Shown: positions 43,901 through 53,612 of the stretch, piece by piece | How the letters are laid out: each line of letters opens with the position of its first letter | How positions within the stretch are numbered: the first letter of the stretch is position 1 | Assembly: GCA_947044405.1 (NCBI GenBank) | Contig: CAMRHE010000354.1 | Location: forward strand, 620,001 to 684,000 | Length of the DNA: 64,000 nucleotides | Source: Leptodactylus fallax | Taxonomy: Eukaryota; Chordata; Amphibia; Anura; Leptodactylidae | Reading direction: 5' to 3' | The notes under the pieces: generated by a model | The model's database searches: none | Seen by the model: only the letters and a program-made list of their open reading frames with translations | Told to the model about the DNA's origin: nothing | Made by a program: the position numbers and the translations under genes

Positions 43901-46900
43901 AATCCTGGTGTCACATTCCCTCCTAATACTGAGGTTCCTCATTGCCTTACTTGAATGTGCGATTGCAACTATGGCAGTGGAACTCCGCAATCCCCCACAT
44001 CTTGTCATATGGAACAGAGTCATATTTTTTACGACAGCTGTGACACCTCGACACCTAAACAAACAAACAAGGGATCAGTACTTTATATGATGTAACATGT
44101 TTTATTAAATAGCAATCCCACCTAGAACTTTGAGAGGACCATGTGTTATGAATGGTATTATTGCCTCAAAGAGACTTAATAAGTGAAAACCTTTCCAAGT
44201 GCTGTTTTGTGGTACCCACTGCTTTCAACTCAACTAAAGTGGATAGATCACTTTGGAGTAATCATGCAGCAGCTCTCTCTCCCTCTCTACCAGCAATAAG
44301 TCTCAGCATCTCAACGCAACCATCAATCCAAGCAAAGAAAACAACCCTATAATAAGAATACAGTAACAGTTACCGCCTTTCTCTGAGGAACTCGGCTCCA
44401 CCACATCTTGACAGTGGTAAGTACCCTCTAAACACCCACACTGAAGTTGGTATTTAATGACAAAAAGTAATGGAGATTTATGATATAAAATCTTTAATTT
44501 GGAGTGAGGATGCAGCTGCTCTTTCTCCCTCTCTACAGCAATAAGTCTCAGCATCTCAACGCAACCATCAATCCAAGGAAAGAAAACAAGCCTATCATAC
44601 AAATAAAGTAACACTCAACTCCTTCCTCTGAGGAACTTGCCTCCAGCACATCTTGGCAGTGATAAGTACCCTCTAAGTAACCCCACTAGATATGGTATTT
44701 AACCACAAAAAATAGTGGAGATTTGTAAGAGACAGCCAATGTTGTCTTAAGCTTCATTTGTCTGTATAAACTGTTAATGTTGAATGTATTTCTGTGATTC
44801 TGTTCCTTTAAGACAGCAGCCATTGTAATTGTGACATGATGCTGGAGTGAGACCCCCCCCTTTTATGTCAGCTTGCCTGTTCTGCAGACAGAGTGTGAGC
44901 AGAGAAGCAGGAAGTGACGAGACAGAGAGCAGCAGCCATCTTGGCAAGTGTTGTATTGAACTGGTGTGGAGATTTTTCTGTACAGCTAAGCTGTATCTTG
45001 GTCCAGAGACAAACAGAGTGTAAAGAGACAACAGGACTAGTGAGTCCACGTGAAAGGAACTGTGCTCAGTGGCTGATCAGTGAGACTGACATTGTGACTG
45101 TGTATATGGATACCACAGATAGAGACTCGCAGTGCTGTTGATGTACTGGACGGCACCTGCTAAATCCCGGCTTACATCCCAGCTCAGTGTATGGATTCGG
45201 CAGGACTGTCAGTGTGCTGAGTGGAATCTGCTGTTGGATTACATTGCATTCAGTTGGTTTCCCTGTCTGTTAAAGAGGACTTCATTTCTCCCAAGATCCT
45301 GATAACCGTGAGGAGAGGACGCTTCACTATAAAAGAAAGGACCGACTTTGGGCCCCACCGCGCGCTTCTACGGACTGTAAGCGGTCCACCTGGACCACTG
45401 GGGAAAAGGGGGTGCACCCAAATGTGAAGTCAGGGTCAGTTAGGGATAGTTTTGAGTATATTGTTCATTCAGTGTCCATACTGCAGAAGTGGACAGAGTA
45501 AAAGTAGAAACCATTGCAGAATTTGCCTTGAAATTGTTCATGCTATATTGTATATTTTGCTTGTCTTTATCCCTGTCATTTTACCTTTAACTAGCCTTTA
45601 TTAACTTATAGTAAATATATATTTTTTTTTCTTGAACTACCGCGTGTGCGTTCATTTCTGGTTGCGGAGTCCAAACCACCTGCCTTGCTCTCGGTTCACA
45701 GATTTATAATACAAAATTTTTACTTTGGAGAGATGATGCAGTAGCTCTCTCTCTCCCTCTCCAGCAGTCAACCATCAACCATCAATCCAAGCAGAGAAAA
45801 CTTCCTTCTTATAAGAATATAATACTCACCTCTTTCCTCTGAGGAACTCGCCTCCACCACATCTTGTCACAATCTTTGCACGAAAACTGCCTGTCACTAG
45901 AAGGAATTCGGTTTTCAGAGGCGTTGTTAAACATCCTCAAATTTTTTTCTGTCAGAGGCAAACACTTCAACTTCGCAGCCAGATCCTGGGAATATATTAT
46001 TATATCAGTAGATGATAAAGGGTACAAAGGTCACTGGTCCTGTTTGTATTACAGCAAGATTAGAGGAAGTTATTACAATAAAGAAAGTTAATCTGTGTTT
46101 TCATACAATTCCATGCGCTGCAGCACTCCCCCATCGAGGTGAGACTTGGAATTTTTTTAATGTAATTCTTGCTTGAATATAATGCCAGATCTACAGTGAA
46201 GACTGACATTACATACAGTGGCCAAAGAAACAAAGTAGAGACTGATGCACCTACAAATGACAATACACATTTATTCTGCCTTGTTATTTGCACAAGTTGT
46301 GCAAATTTTTACAAAGTTTATATTAGGCCATTATGAACTTCACCTTTATATCCTTGTCGGAGCTCAAATCCCCCTAAAAAAGGAAACAGAGATCATTTAA
46401 GTTAGTATCTACATGTACATAATGATGCCAGAGATAAAACATGATATGCCTGATATGGTAGTCTATTTTATCGTATGTTCACGTGGTGGAATTTGGCGGT
46501 AATTTTGAGGCGGATTCCACCTATGCTCCCCCTAATGGTGGCTAATGGGTCCCCAGGGCTTTATGACGTAGGCCTCCTTGAAGACATGACTTATTATAAA
46601 CTGGGAATGTTAGGAACAAGTGTAATGGTCTAGACAGTGAGTTCCAGAGAACAGGTGCAGCACGGGAGAAGTCCTACAGAGTGAGAGGTTGTTATAAGAC
46701 AGGAGGAATCTTGTGTTTAGAGTAGCAAATATTACGTAACCCAAGATAAGTACCAGATACGTAAATGTTAATTAGATTCTTTAGCTTTTTTTTTTGTCAT
46801 TTAGTATATTAATGCAGTATCCGTGCAGGGCTAAGTCACAGCAAGACCAAACATCTTACCGCATACCTGCTATTGGTATGAGCTCATGACAGAGGACACT

Positions 46901-49900
46901 GAGTATGGTTTTCATGGATCCTACAGACTGATCCAACATCTCAGATACATGACATCAGCAAAATATGGGCAGCTGCATATGACTTGTATTTACATACAGG
47001 CAAACTCAAGACGATCAGGAGGATTACCTTTGGCACGTCACCGTCTTTCTTCATTTTATTGATTACGTTCTGAAAGAGTAGAAAAGTATCATTACTATCA
47101 TCACCCTTCCTGGCCTAATCGGGGCCCGAGAGAGGTATGTCTGTTTAGTGTAGGGTCCCATCTGAATGAGGTCGCCTTGTCGGGGCAGATGGGCTCTTTG
47201 ATCAAAATGTGTGCCAAAAACCTCAATGTATTTCCATTGAAATGAGTGATGCTGCAATATTTGTTTGTGTTGCGGCCATAGAAGCCTGTTCACATTTGTT
47301 TTAGAAGGTGCTGTCCAACTTTTTTGTCTAGATTAAGAATACTGAATGTCCTCTCTGAAGCTGCACACAACTGTTGGCTATCCTACAACCTTCGGTGCCA
47401 TCTCCACCTTGTGTACACTTCACACTTCTTCTTTTTCAAAGTTCAGCTGTACACAAGAAACTTTTTGTGGTTTCATGGAGTGTGGTCAAGGTACGATTGT
47501 ATTGGAGGTGACCTAACACCCAAGGAGCCACAGAGACTCAAAAGTCACCAGTACAGGTTCTAAGAATTAACTCACTAGGCACAGGTTTCTTTTTTTCCAA
47601 CTAGAAAAACTAATTTGCATACCTTTTCCCAGAATTCCTAGGAGGAGCATACATGCTATAAGGCTGGTGGTCCATGACCACCGGCATCTCTTTCAGTCTG
47701 GAAAACAATTCAGAATGGGGTGCAATTACAGGAAAACTGCACTTGCGCCATTTTGTTGCGGGTTTCCCTTTTACGGTAATAATAACTTGTTCCTTATATT
47801 CTTTGGATCGGCACGATCACGGCGATACCAAATTTATATAGTTTGCGTTACGCCTTTACAAATTTCCAAAACTTTGAAAAAAATGCAAAAACTTATTTTA
47901 TTATTTTTTTTAAGGAGTCTTTCTTTGTGGCACAAGATGTAGCTTTTATTTCTACCATTTTGAGGAAAGTCCAATATTTTGATCACCAAATTTTTTTTGG
48001 TGAGACAAAACAGTGAAAAAAAAAAAACCCCGCCAATTTGGCTATGGTGTTCACTGTATGGGATAAATTTTGTTATAATTTTATATGGAATTTTTGGAAA
48101 TGGGAATGTACTATTGGTGGCCTCAGCAGCCTAAGAAAAGGAACCGGGACGTCACCTGTTACGTCCACGAGTGATGTCCTGTGTCCTTTCCGTAAGTCGC
48201 TAATTGGCGTCAGAGGTCACGTGAGGCAGAGACTTCTGCCGGAAAAGCCCGGAGAGCTGTAGGACTGGACAGCGGCCTGGGACACTGGAGTACCGGGGAC
48301 AGGCGAGTATGTTTTATTTTCACCTTCCTCAGCGTCCTGCTGCAATACTAAAATATTCTGGACAGCCCCTTTAATAAATCTGCGTCTATGTGTACACTAT
48401 GTAGTGTGCAAAAAAATCAGTGAATATCTAGCAGGGCAAAAAATGTTGACATTTCCACTGTGCCACCTCCAGAGCCGCAGGCGTTCACCGCCATCATTGC
48501 TTCACTTCTGCAGCTCCGGGATGTCGCATGTTATTGCTAAGTCCAAGGACAGTAGAAAGACATATAGTTCTATTGATCTATGGTCAATCATTAATGGGTT
48601 TTCCAAAAAGTTCTTACCATTGCAACTTTGTCTTTTTTTAAAATGTTTCTGTCATCTTGATCCATGTCTACAATATAAACACATAGAAGACATCAGAGCA
48701 AAACATATCTGGGGAAGTGTTCATAGAAGGAAGGGGCAAAGCTCCAGCCAGGAGACAGGTTAGCATTAGAATAAAGGGGACAGAGGTCAGTATGATGGGT
48801 CAGGGGACAGAGGAGAATGAATATGCAAATCAGTCTTCCTTGAAGTAAAAAAGGAAAACTCACTCTAGCGCCACCTATAGATCTTTGCCTGGTTTTCAAG
48901 AAACTAGTGACATGACCTTGAATTAAGCCAAACCAGAATATCTCCTCCAAAAGGAAGAGAGATCCATCTGCAGACAGCAGTTTTGAGGTTATTGTCCCCC
49001 ATCTGTGCGGAGCAGGGCGCTGGTTGGCTGGGTGAGAGATCAAGGATGTGGGTTGGAAGGGGTTCTTTGTATCTTTAGGCTAGGTTCACATGGCAGAACA
49101 TTGAATGGAATTTGTCCTGAAAAAAGAAGTGTCCGACACTGCCTCACAATGAATAGCCCCTCAAAGAGGCTACCTTTTGGTGTGACCCATGTCTCTTCCA
49201 GTCAACCAGTACCCTTCTTCACACTAATGAGGAGCAATAGCCTTAAAACTGCTGTCTAGGTATGGGTCCCTCTTCCTTTCGGAGGAGATATTTTGTTTTT
49301 CTTTAATCCCAGAAATGTCATAGGGTTTCTTGAAAAGCCGGTATTGATCTATAGGGTGCTAGTTTTTGAAACGTGATGCTAGAGCAAGTCTTCCTTTTCC
49401 ATCAAGGAGAACTTATTTGCATATTCTTTCACAAAAATTCTTAGTATGTCTGTAAGACTCTACACACCAGAATGTGACCTACAAAGGGAATCAGGTGCAT
49501 ATTAGCTCTTTGGAGCAATGAGGGTGATATTTTGGAAACGGAGGCAACGATTCACAAGGGGAAATCGCTGTTTAATTCAGGTGACCCTAACCTATCTATC
49601 TGCAGGACTGGGTTGATAATGTCGGATTCTGGTGACAGACTCCCTTTAAGGAGAAGTAGTACCCATCTGATTCAAGAGACAAAGGACAGTTTGTTGTGTA
49701 TCATAATCTAGCAGCTATAGATGGGCAAATTGACTCGTAACGAGCTGGATTCGCCCCGAATAGTCCAAATGTTTTGAGTTCAACTCAAACCCAAAACTTT
49801 GGGAGTTCATTGTCTGCGAACTGGATGTGAAATTATTATACTTTGGGGTCTCTTCATAATAGGTGCAGGCCCAGGAGAGGAGTAAAATAAAATAAACAGT

Positions 49901-50575
49901 TATACTCACCTTCCGTCACCTATTCTGGGCCTCCTCGCGGTGTCCGGCACTCCCTCTGGGTCCTTCTGGATGATGTCTTGCACCCCAGGGTGACCATTGA
50001 GATCTGTGATTGGGCAGCAGCAGTCACATGGCCTGGCATGCCCCATGTGACCATTGAGGCCCAATCACAGGCCTCACTGGTGACCCCAGGCCACATGACA
50101 TCACCAAGGAGGACCCAGAAAGAACACTGGACATCGTAAGGAGGCCCAGAAGAGGTGAGGGAAGGTGAGTATAACTGTTTGTTATATTTTATACCTGCCC
50201 TGGGCCTCCCCCTATTATACTCTGGGGTCAGAAGAGACCCCAGAGTATAATAATGTCACTTCCAGTTCAATCCGAACAAGTTCGGACCGAAAAAAAAACT
50301 TGAGGGCCAACTTGTCCGGACCTGAAGAGACAAATCTTCAGAGGTTCGTCCAACTCTTCTAGCAACCTATGGAAGAATCATATAATTGATCCAGAAGGCC
50401 ATATACATATCGGTCATGATAAACAGCTCTTACCATTGAGCTCATCCTTGCACAGAATGATCCGCTTGCACACTTGTTCATGGTTGTTCGCAAATCTTCT
50501 CATCAGCAACACAGCCGTCTCTATCGGGACATTGCCATGAAACTTCTCTCGAAGGCGACGGACGCTCTTCTCCAG
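40688..50575 (-). CDS. SHFL: SHFL (shiftless), gene span of recovered coding exons
   Basis: SHFL (C19orf66, RyDEN) is a cytoplasmic zinc-ribbon protein. In mammals it is interferon-induced, binds RNA and stalled ribosomes, and inhibits -1 ribosomal frameshifting. Eight exons on the minus strand (50434-50575, 48618-48667, 47028-47069, 46344-46373, 45830-45985, 43951-44054, 42455-42603, 40688-40905) have consensus splice sites and join in phase to 296 codons plus stop. Human SHFL is 291 residues, so only about 7 N-terminal residues are missing. Conserved words: [84 protein letters not shown]. The zinc-binding Cys pairs and the acidic tail are kept. Introns are full of mobile elements. Confidence 0.93.
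40972..41538. mobile_element. foldback element, family F3, in SHFL last intron
   Basis: The ends 'tagaggtgggcgaaccgatt' and 'ggttgacccatctcta' are inverted. The inner arms carry 'cacctcttttgggcctcctc' and its complement. A second member is at 49711-50357. Confidence 0.65.
41539..42454. other. remainder of SHFL last intron
   Basis: No recognisable element, except AT-rich sequence near 41980 and 42340-42450. Confidence 0.4.
42455..42603 (-). CDS. SHFL: SHFL exon with last zinc-binding residues
   Basis: This 149-bp exon encodes [28 protein letters not shown] and [10 protein letters not shown]. The CYLC pair and the CxxxxC of the tail are conserved. The acceptor is catttgcag|GG and the donor AGGG|gtaaaa, phase 1. 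Confidence 0.96.
42690..42860. repeat. interspersed repeat fragment in SHFL intron
   Basis: It shares 'gagctgcaataccaggcata' and 'gtggcgctgtttct' with copies at 19600 and 31060. Confidence 0.5.
43075..43430. mobile_element. foldback element in SHFL intron
   Basis: The arms 'attcggcagatatagtgc' and 'gcactatatctgccgaatat' and flanking pieces ('ttaaacttactag' against 'ccagtaagtttaa') form a long hairpin of about 350 bp. Confidence 0.65.
43545..43888. mobile_element. foldback element in SHFL intron
   Basis: The left arm with 'acaattggaattttttctct' and 'atcatttctgttagtttc' pairs with the right arm containing 'aactaacagaaatgat' and 'aaaaaattccaactg'. The central pair is 'ctgtcaggtggg' against 'cccacctgacag'. 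Confidence 0.7.
43951..44054 (-). CDS. SHFL: SHFL exon with central zinc-ribbon knuckles
   Basis: This 104-bp exon encodes [20 protein letters not shown] followed by [14 protein letters not shown]. Two CxxC pairs are present. The acceptor is gtttgtttag|GT and the donor TTCAA|gtaagg, phase 2. Confidence 0.96.
44374..44410 (-). pseudogene. duplicated SHFL exon 3' end, copy 1
   Basis: The minus strand reads [12 protein letters not shown] in the exon frame, followed by GTAAC, so the donor GT is kept. There is no acceptor and no Cys pair; homology ends where the exon sequence would continue upstream. Confidence 0.8.
44619..44655 (-). pseudogene. duplicated SHFL exon 3' end, copy 2
   Basis: The minus strand reads [12 protein letters not shown], followed by TTGAGT: the donor GT is changed to TT. 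One Trp of the WW pair and one Arg are also changed. Confidence 0.8.
44724..45700 (+). mobile_element. solo LTR of an endogenous retrovirus-like element
   Basis: The 977-bp segment begins TGTAAGAG and ends GGTTCACA (TG...CA). It is flanked by the 4-bp repeat GATT (44720-44723 and 45701-45704). A TATAAAAG box is at 45328-45335. No internal region or viral gene is present, as expected after recombination between two LTRs. The empty site is shown by the paralogous sequence near 44470 ('tggagatttatgatat'). A 4-bp duplication is typical of gammaretrovirus-like elements; the assignment to a class is inference. Confidence 0.75.
45830..45985 (-). CDS. SHFL: SHFL exon with first zinc-ribbon knuckle
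   Basis: This exon encodes [19 protein letters not shown] through [20 protein letters not shown] to RKE (52 codons). CKDC corresponds to the first Cys pair of the zinc ribbon. The acceptor is attcccag|GA and the donor GAG|gtgagt. Its 3' end is duplicated twice in the next intron (44374-44410 and 44619-44655). Confidence 0.96.
46344..46373 (-). CDS. SHFL: SHFL 30-bp micro-exon
   Basis: The acceptor is tttttag|GG and the donor AAG|gtgaag, in phase 0 on both sides. It encodes [10 protein letters not shown], which lines up with QDRDIQ before the LPLTEANLRMF block of the human protein. Confidence 0.8.
46374..47027. other. SHFL intron, nothing else recognised
   Basis: Intron between the 30-bp and 42-bp exons. 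No recognisable element apart from a poly-T run at 46783-46795. Confidence 0.4.
47028..47069 (-). CDS. SHFL: SHFL 42-bp exon
   Basis: The acceptor is tctttcag|AA and the donor AAG|gtaatc. It encodes [14 protein letters not shown] in phase 0 on both sides. It lies in the same variable linker. Confidence 0.75.
47575..48372. repeat. interspersed-repeat fragments in SHFL intron
   Basis: A fragment near 47700-47960 matches the repeat at 6440-6690 ('cacggcgataccaaattt'). 48110-48372 ends 'ctggacagcccctttaata' and resembles the element at 12911-13225. Confidence 0.5.
48618..48667 (-). CDS. SHFL: SHFL 50-bp exon
   Basis: The acceptor is tatattgtag|AC and the donor ATG|gtaaga. It joins in phase with both neighbours to give [17 protein letters not shown], in the poorly conserved acidic/basic linker. 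The evidence is splice sites plus phase; similarity is weak. Confidence 0.75.
48800..49655. repeat. interspersed-repeat fragments in SHFL intron
   Basis: Pieces carry 'ctctagcgccacctatag' (related to the hairpin in the ANGPTL6 3' UTR). 49559-49651 is a partial member of foldback family F2 ('tctggtgacagactcccttt'). Confidence 0.5.
49711..50357. mobile_element. foldback element, family F3, in SHFL intron
   Basis: Ends 'tagatgggcaaattgactcg' and 'gaggttcgtccaactctt'. The inner arms 'gaccattgag' / 'caatcacaggcctcactggt' and 'ggtgagtataactgtt' against 'aacagttatactcacc' pair. This is a longer copy of the element at 40972-41538. Confidence 0.65.
50434..50575 (-). CDS. SHFL: SHFL coding exon (first recovered)
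   Basis: This exon encodes [20 protein letters not shown] and on to ILCKDELN, matching the N-terminal helical part of human SHFL after its first seven residues. The acceptor is tttggaatag|CTG and the donor AATG|gtaaga, phase 1. The start Met must lie in an exon at higher coordinates that I could not identify. Confidence 0.93.
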
Positions 50576-51040
50576 CTATTCCAAAGATACAGGACACATG
50601 AGCACATCATAACCCGCCATGTTGTTATATACAGGTGTAGTAGTGCTACCTGTACTTAGACCTGGACAGGTTTTACTTGCAGTATAAAAAGTCTAAGCAC
50701 ACAATGGTGTCACTTGGGGCCAACTGACTAACTCGACTCTGCTGTGCTGACAAAGGCTGATCTGTTGTGGCTGGATACTGTGTGTTCTGGGACTCTTCAT
50801 TGACTCTTAATTATGGTAAGTTGCCCGACAGCTATTTGCCCTGTACAGTAAACACGCCTGATGCCAGGATAAAGCAGTGGCAGACACTTTGCCAGGAACA
50901 CTCTACTATTTAGCAGACACGCTTAGCACATGGCGGCACTACTATGAGGGACACGTCGCAGTAATAAAGCCCATAAACTAATTTAATATATGAGAGGCTT
51001 AATTCACTACAAAGGCATTCTGTGTGCTATGTTTGTCCAA
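50576..51040. other. upstream of recovered SHFL exons, nothing assigned
   Basis: This should be intron or the 5' part of SHFL. No initiator exon with a phase-0 donor is convincing here. Confidence 0.4.
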
Positions 51041-51359
51041 TTTAAAGGGAACCTGGCATATCAATCCAGCCCCACAGATAGATAGGTTAGGGTCACCGGA
51101 ATCATATGGTGGTTCCCCCTTGTGAATGGATGCCTCTGTTACCAAGATATCGCAGTTTTTGTCAAAATGAGATCGAGGGCGGTGCCATTACTCCAAAGAG
51201 GTAAGTGGCCACACCCTCATTGCTCCAAAGAGCTCATTTGCATTTTCCAATAAACCCCAATATCTCCGCAATGGAGTCACCCATTCTTTCAGGTGATCCT
51301 AACCTATCTATCTGCGAGGCTCGGTTGATATGCAGAGTCTGGTAACAGACCCCTTTAAA
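51041..51359. mobile_element. foldback element, family F2
   Basis: Starts 'tttaaagggaacctggcata' and ends 'ggtaacagacccctttaaa'. The inner arms 'gatagataggttagggtcac' and its complement pair. It is an uninterrupted relative of the element hit by Tc1 at 25495-27306. Confidence 0.7.
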
Positions 51360-52267
51360 AGTTACATTTCTATACACCCTATTAGGGCATTCCAAAGTGG
51401 GATCCTCATCTTTTAGTAGGGATCTATAAAGAGCACCTCTCTCACTCGCTGAATCCATATATTACATTCACAGCTCTCTGATTTTAATGGGAACAGTGTA
51501 ACGCCTTGTTTCACCAGTGGTGGCGCTGTAGGGAAACTGATCACCTGCCACTGGGTTTACATCTGATCACTGGAGGTCCCAGATGGGTCTGTTTCACTGT
51601 TTCATGCATATGAAAGGGTTAATCCCCATGATGTTGAATGAGACAATAGTGGAGGAGAGGAGCCCAAAGTAAGGTTTACTTTATAACTATCCTTTATAGC
51701 GTGCCAAAAATTCATCTGTTTACATATAGACAAGGACACTGCCAAATAGGAACCACAACAGTCTACACGAGACAGAAAACAATCCGCGCGCTCCTGCTGA
51801 GCATCCCAGTGGCTGGTGCCGAGTAATGCCACGTATCTCTGTGCACAGTGTGTGTAACTTGTCCTATATAACTCTGTACATCATATGTAATATGACTGTC
51901 TTTACTGGACTATAAGCGAGGTATATAGGAAGTCAGGTGGCCATTTTGAAGGCTATGCAGAACTGTCGTTGGTCGTCCAGTCACTGAGCTTGCATACAAG
52001 TACCTAAAAATGCCTCCTCTTCACATATGTTTGCATGTTATGCCCATAGTCAGATTCTGACACCCGTTGGGATTAGTAGATATGTAAATATGGGCTACAA
52101 CCAGGGAAACCCATATCAGGACATATGGATGGCAAGGATGACATGGGTAATCATTCACCTGAATAAACACCATGTAATATTATCTTTCCTATGGAGGGCA
52201 AATCTCTGGCAGAATCACTTATTTGCCAAAGGGGAACTGGGAGATGGACGACTCGGATGAGACATCC
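51360..52267. other. spacer, possible 5' region of SHFL
   Basis: No gene is recognised. A very short ATG segment with a donor-like end (52159-52173, minus strand, five codons) could be the missing first coding exon by phase, but it cannot be told from chance. Confidence 0.3.
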
Positions 52268-53612
52268 CCTTTAAATGGAATGGTAAATGGATGGTAATAA
52301 AAATATCCCTGGGGGTCTAGGGTGAAGAATGAGGTAATGGAAACATCCCTGGGGGTCTATGAAGAAGAATGGGGCAACAGAAACATCCCTGGGGGTCTAT
52401 GAAGAAGAATGGGGCAACAGAAACATCCCTGGGGGTCTATGAAGAAGAATGGGGCAACAGAAACATCCCTGGGGGTCTATGAAGAAGAATGGGGCAACAG
52501 AAACATCCCTGGGGGTCTAGGATGGGAATAGAGTTAATAGAAACATCCCTGGGGGTCAATGAAGAAGAATGGGGCAACAGAAACATCCCTGGGGGTCTAG
52601 GATGGAGAATGGGTTAACAAAAACATCCCTGCTATTCTAGGAAGAAGAATGGGTTAATGGAAACATCCCTGGTGGCCTAGTATGGGAATAGAGTTAATGG
52701 AAACATCCCTGGTAATCTAGGATGGTGCATGGGGTAAAAGAAACATCCCTGCTGGTCTAGGATGGGAATAGAGTTAATGGAAACATCCCAGGTAATCTAG
52801 GATGGTGAATGGGGTAAAAGAAACATCCCTGCTGGTCTAGGATGGTGAATGGGTTAACAGGAACATCCCTGGTGGTTTAGGTTGGGGATAGAGTTAATGG
52901 AAATATCCCTGGTGATCTAGGATGAGGAATGGAGCAACATAAACTTCCCTGGTGGTCTAGAATGGTGAATGGGTTAACAGAAACATCCCTGGTGGTCTAG
53001 GATGGTGAGTGGGCTAATTCAAACATCCCTGGTGGTCTAGGATGGGGATAGAGTTGATGGAAACATCTGTGGTGATCTAGAATGGGGATTGGGGTAACAG
53101 AAACATCCCTGGTGGTCTAGGATGGTGAGTGGGCTAATGCAAACATGCCTGGTGGTCTAGGATGGTGAGTGGGCTAATGCAAACATCCCTGGTGGTCTAG
53201 GATGGTGAGTGGGCTAATGCAAACATCCCTGGTGGCCTAGTATGGGAATAGAGTTAATGGAAACATCCCTGGTAATCTAGGATGGTGCATGGGGTAACAG
53301 AAGCATCCCTGGTGGTCTAGGATGGGAATAGAGTTAATGGAAACATACCTGGTAATCTAGGATGGTGAATGGGGTAAAAGAAACATCCCTGCTGGTCTAG
53401 GATGGTGAATGGATTAACAGGAACATCCCTGGTGATCTAGGATGAGGAATGGAGCAACATAAACTTCCCTGGTGTTCTAGGATGGTGAGTGGGCTAATGC
53501 AAACATCCCTGGTGATCTAGGATGGGGATAGAGTTAATGGAAACATCTGTGGTGATCTAGAACGGGGATTGGGGTAACAGAAACATCCCTGGTGGTCTAG
53601 GTAGTGAAGACT
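52268..53612. repeat. minisatellite, 40-bp unit
   Basis: About 33 copies of a 40-bp unit around 'aaacatccctgggggtctat' plus 'gaagaagaatggggcaacag'. The first units are almost identical; later ones diverge ('ggatggtgagtgggctaatg'). Confidence 0.93.

Larger units (their letters stand above)
44250..45865. repeat. three-copy 243-bp duplication of an SHFL exon-intron boundary
   Basis: Units start near 44250, 44495 and 45718. Each has 'gcagcagctctctctccctc'-like sequence, 'aaccatcaatccaag', 'gaaaac', then the complement of the 3' end of the SHFL exon ('ctctgaggaactcgcc', 'ccaccacatcttg'). Copy 3 is the real exon end. The spacing between copies 2 and 3 becomes about 243 bp once the LTR at 44724-45700 and its 4-bp duplication are removed. 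Confidence 0.85.

Noticed and set aside
44914..45427. Plus-strand open frames within the solo LTR
   Set aside because: They fall inside LTR sequence without similarity to a known protein; the LTR explains the segment.
51590..51605. Interferon-response-element-like GAAAC/GAAAC pair near SHFL
   Set aside because: The spacing between the GAAA cores is four bases instead of two, so it does not fit the ISRE consensus.
52159..52173. Five-codon ATG segment with donor as first SHFL exon (minus strand)
   Set aside because: The phase fits, but the match is too short and does not resemble the human N-terminus; kept only as a weak candidate.
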